Part shown: positions 15,798 through 17,676 of the stretch, in pieces
How positions within the stretch are numbered: the first letter of the stretch is position 1
Layout: every line of letters starts with the position of its first letter
NCBI GenBank assembly: GCA_046154695.1
Contig: JBJXFI010000298.1
Coordinates: forward strand, 1-17,676
DNA length: 17,676 bases
Direction: 5' to 3'
Origin: DALYLB01 sp046154695
GTDB taxonomy: Bacteria > Acidobacteriota > Blastocatellia > RBC074
Notes under the pieces: generated by a model
What the model saw: only the letters and a program-made list of their open reading frames with translations
What the model was told of the DNA's origin: nothing
Databases searched by the model: none
Made by a program: the position numbers and the translations under genes

Positions 15798-17639
15798 TTA
15801 CAGATACTCTTTGATCTTGTTGATCAGCGACGAGACCTTGAAGGGCATGCCCTTCACCTGCGAGAAGCTGACCGCGTCCACCAGAAACTTCGCGCGCACG
15901 AGCATGGCCAGCTGCCCGAGGTTCAGCTCCGGAATGATGACCGTGTCGAATTTTCGCAGAATGTCGCCGAGATTCCTCGGGAAGGGATTGAGGTAGCGCA
16001 GGTGCGCGCTCGAAACGGCCTGCCCCTGCTCCCGCAGCTTCTCGACGGCCGTCGTGATCGACCCGTAGGTCGATCCCCATCCCAGCACGAGAACCCTGCC
16101 CTCGGGCGCGCCGAAGACCTCGATGTCGGGAATGTCCTGCTGCATCCGCTCTATCTTCTCCGCCCGCAGGCGTACCATGAAGTCATGGTTGTCCGGGTCG
16201 TAATTGACGTTTCCGGTGATGTTCTGCTTCTCGATGCCGCCGATGCGGTGTTCGAGGCCCGGCGTGCCCGGAATCGCCCAGGGGCGCGCCAGCGTTGCCT
16301 CGTCCCGCAGATACGGAAAGAACCCTTCCGTCTCGGTGCGGAACTCGACCTTCATCTTCGGAAGATTTCCGATTTGAGGAATCTCCCATGGCTCCGAGCC
16401 GTTCCCCAGGTATCCGTCCGAAAGGAAGAAGACCGGCGACATATACTTCGTCGCCAGCCGAACGGCCTCGACGGCCATGTTGAAGCAATCGCCGGGCGTC
16501 GCCGGGGCCACAATCCCCACCGGACACTCGCTGTTCCGCCCGAACATCGCCTGCAGCAGATCCGCCTGTTCGGTCTTGGTCGGCAGGCCCGTCGAGGGGC
16601 CGCCGCGCTGCACGTCGATGATCACCAGCGGCAGTTCCGTCATCACCGCCAGACCGATCGCCTCCGACTTTAACGCCACGCCCGGGCCGCTCGTCCCCGT
16701 CAATCCGATGTGCCCCGCGAACGAGGCGCCGAGCGCCGCCCCGATCGCCGCGATCTCATCCTCGGCCTGGAACGTCTTGACGCCGAAATTCTTGTGCTTC
16801 GAGAGCTCGTGCAAGACGTCCGAGGCCGGCGTGATCGGATAGCTTCCGTAAAAGAGCGGACGCCCGGCCAATTGCGAGGCCGTGATAAACCCGATCGCCG
16901 TCGCCTCGTTCCCCGTGATGTTGCGGTACTTGCCCGGTTTGATCTGCGCCTTGCCGACGTGATAGTGCGTCGTGAAGATCTCGGTCGTGTCCGCGTAGTT
17001 GAACCCCGCCTTCAGCGCCAGCACGTTCGCCTCCGCGATCTCCGGCCGCGCCCCGAACTTGTCGTGGATCCACTTCAAGGTCGGTTCCATCGGGCGATCA
17101 TAGAGCCAGTACATCAGCCCGAGGGAATAGAAATTCTTGCAGCGCTCCTGCTGCTTGAACGGCAGCGCGGCGCCCTCCAGCGCCTTCAGCGTCAGCGACG
17201 TGATCGGCAGCTTGAAGACGCGATAGTTCGACAGCGACCCGTCCTCGAGCGGATTGGTCGCGTATGCCGCCTTCTTCAGGTTGTTCTCATTGAACTCGTC
17301 CGTATTCAACACCAGTATGCCGCCCGGCTCCAGATCCTTGATGTTGGTCTTGAGCGCCGCCGGATTCATCGCCACCAGCACGTTCGGCTCATCGCCCGGC
17401 GTGCGGATGTCGCGGCTGCTGAAATTGAGCTGGTACCCGGATACGCCCGGGAGGCTTCCTGCGGGGGCGCGAATCTCCGCCGGAAAGTCCGGCAGAGTCG
17501 AGATATCATTGCCGATGATCGCCGCGGTCGACGTGAATTGGGTTCCCGTCACCTGCATACCATCGCCTGAATCACCGGCAAACCGAATCGTGACGGTCTC
17601 AAGCTCTTCTACGTGATTCTTTGCTGTTGGTGCAGACAT
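15798..17639 (-). CDS. korA: 2-oxoacid:ferredoxin oxidoreductase, fused gamma-alpha subunit
   Basis: This 613-residue subunit fuses the gamma and alpha domains. The gamma domain opens with GDSGDGMQVTG (22-32). The alpha domain has GSYPITPAS (265-273), TGTSGPG (314-320) and QRGGPSTGLPTKTEQADL (344-361). The C-terminal domain has VLGWGSTYGS (518-527) and PELNLGQL (570-577). No delta ferredoxin domain is fused, consistent with the separate NuoI-like gene downstream. The enzyme with KorB is cytoplasmic and could serve an alternative to the 2-oxoglutarate dehydrogenase complex or the reductive direction. The ATG at 17639 has only a distant GGAG. Its promoter must lie at or beyond the window edge. 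Order korA-korB-nuoI with gaps of 13 and 4 bases marks an operon. Confidence 0.95.
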   Translation of the reverse strand: MSAPTAKNHVEELETVTIRFAGDSGDGMQVTGTQFTSTAAIIGNDISTLPDFPAEIRAPAGSLPGVSGYQLNFSSRDIRTPGDEPNVLVAMNPAALKTNIKDLEPGGILVLNTDEFNENNLKKAAYATNPLEDGSLSNYRVFKLPITSLTLKALEGAALPFKQQERCKNFYSLGLMYWLYDRPMEPTLKWIHDKFGARPEIAEANVLALKAGFNYADTTEIFTTHYHVGKAQIKPGKYRNITGNEATAIGFITASQLAGRPLFYGSYPITPASDVLHELSKHKNFGVKTFQAEDEIAAIGAALGASFAGHIGLTGTSGPGVALKSEAIGLAVMTELPLVIIDVQRGGPSTGLPTKTEQADLLQAMFGRNSECPVGIVAPATPGDCFNMAVEAVRLATKYMSPVFFLSDGYLGNGSEPWEIPQIGNLPKMKVEFRTETEGFFPYLRDEATLARPWAIPGTPGLEHRIGGIEKQNITGNVNYDPDNHDFMVRLRAEKIERMQQDIPDIEVFGAPEGRVLVLGWGSTYGSITTAVEKLREQGQAVSSAHLRYLNPFPRNLGDILRKFDTVIIPELNLGQLAMLVRAKFLVDAVSFSQVKGMPFKVSSLINKIKEYL

Positions 17640-17676
17640 TGCTAATTACAGACTCCGTTGTTGGATTTTGCGTTCC

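Overview
This is a G+C-rich bacterial chromosomal window. It carries 18 complete protein genes and, at the left edge, the first codons of one more. No rRNA, tRNA, CRISPR array, transposase or phage gene is visible. A lipopolysaccharide heptosyltransferase, a lipoprotein and several signal peptides point to a Gram-negative didermic cell. The family mix is Tat-exported Gfo/Idh/MocA oxidoreductase, DUF4097 protein, fused gamma-alpha 2-oxoacid:ferredoxin oxidoreductase beside a NuoI-like protein, and a secreted protein of a type I associate with Acidobacteriota. Together with abundant extragenic palindromes this suggests an acidobacterium, perhaps class Blastocatellia. That placement is inference from pattern memory, not a computed result.

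Layout. 1-40: start of a leftward gene, then a 396-base divergent control region with a good sigma70-type promoter for the secreted protein at 437-1438. 1439-1685: convergent spacer with two copies of a short palindrome, one of them terminator-like. 1686-5889, all leftward: a TPR-like hypothetical, heptosyltransferase II (waaF), a class I glutamine amidotransferase, moaD, an exported GDLN-type hypothetical, and moaE. 5890-6245: a 240-bp composite inverted repeat (MITE/BIME-like) plus a second hairpin. 6246-9620, leftward: Gfo/Idh/MocA oxidoreductase, DUF4097 protein and a lipoprotein, with a long near-perfect inverted repeat between the first two. 9775-10509, rightward: the 23S rRNA methyltransferase rlmB. 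10550-11275, leftward: a coiled-coil zinc-ribbon protein with a TTG start. 11482-14139, rightward: a small exported helical protein, an MFS transporter of the anion:cation symporter type, and an SDR oxidoreductase. 14176-17639, leftward: korA, korB and a nuoI-like gene packed as one operon.

How the genes work together. MoaD and MoaE are the two halves of molybdopterin synthase. KorA and KorB oxidise a 2-oxoacid, probably 2-oxoglutarate, with CoA and reduce ferredoxin. The NuoI-like 2x[4Fe-4S] protein, 4 bases downstream, is the obvious candidate electron acceptor. The MFS-SDR pair could import and oxidise a sugar acid, but the substrate is unknown. WaaF acts in lipopolysaccharide inner core synthesis. 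The other exported proteins have no assigned role.

The most unusual non-coding content is four distinct palindromic repeat types in the spacers. The largest (5921-6160) has three nested pairs of perfect inverted arms (12, 17 and 19 bp). The coding features most worth a second look are the korA-korB-nuoI unit, the insertion of an exported protein between moaD and moaE, and a G-quadruplex-like 9-bp triplication inside the MFS gene.
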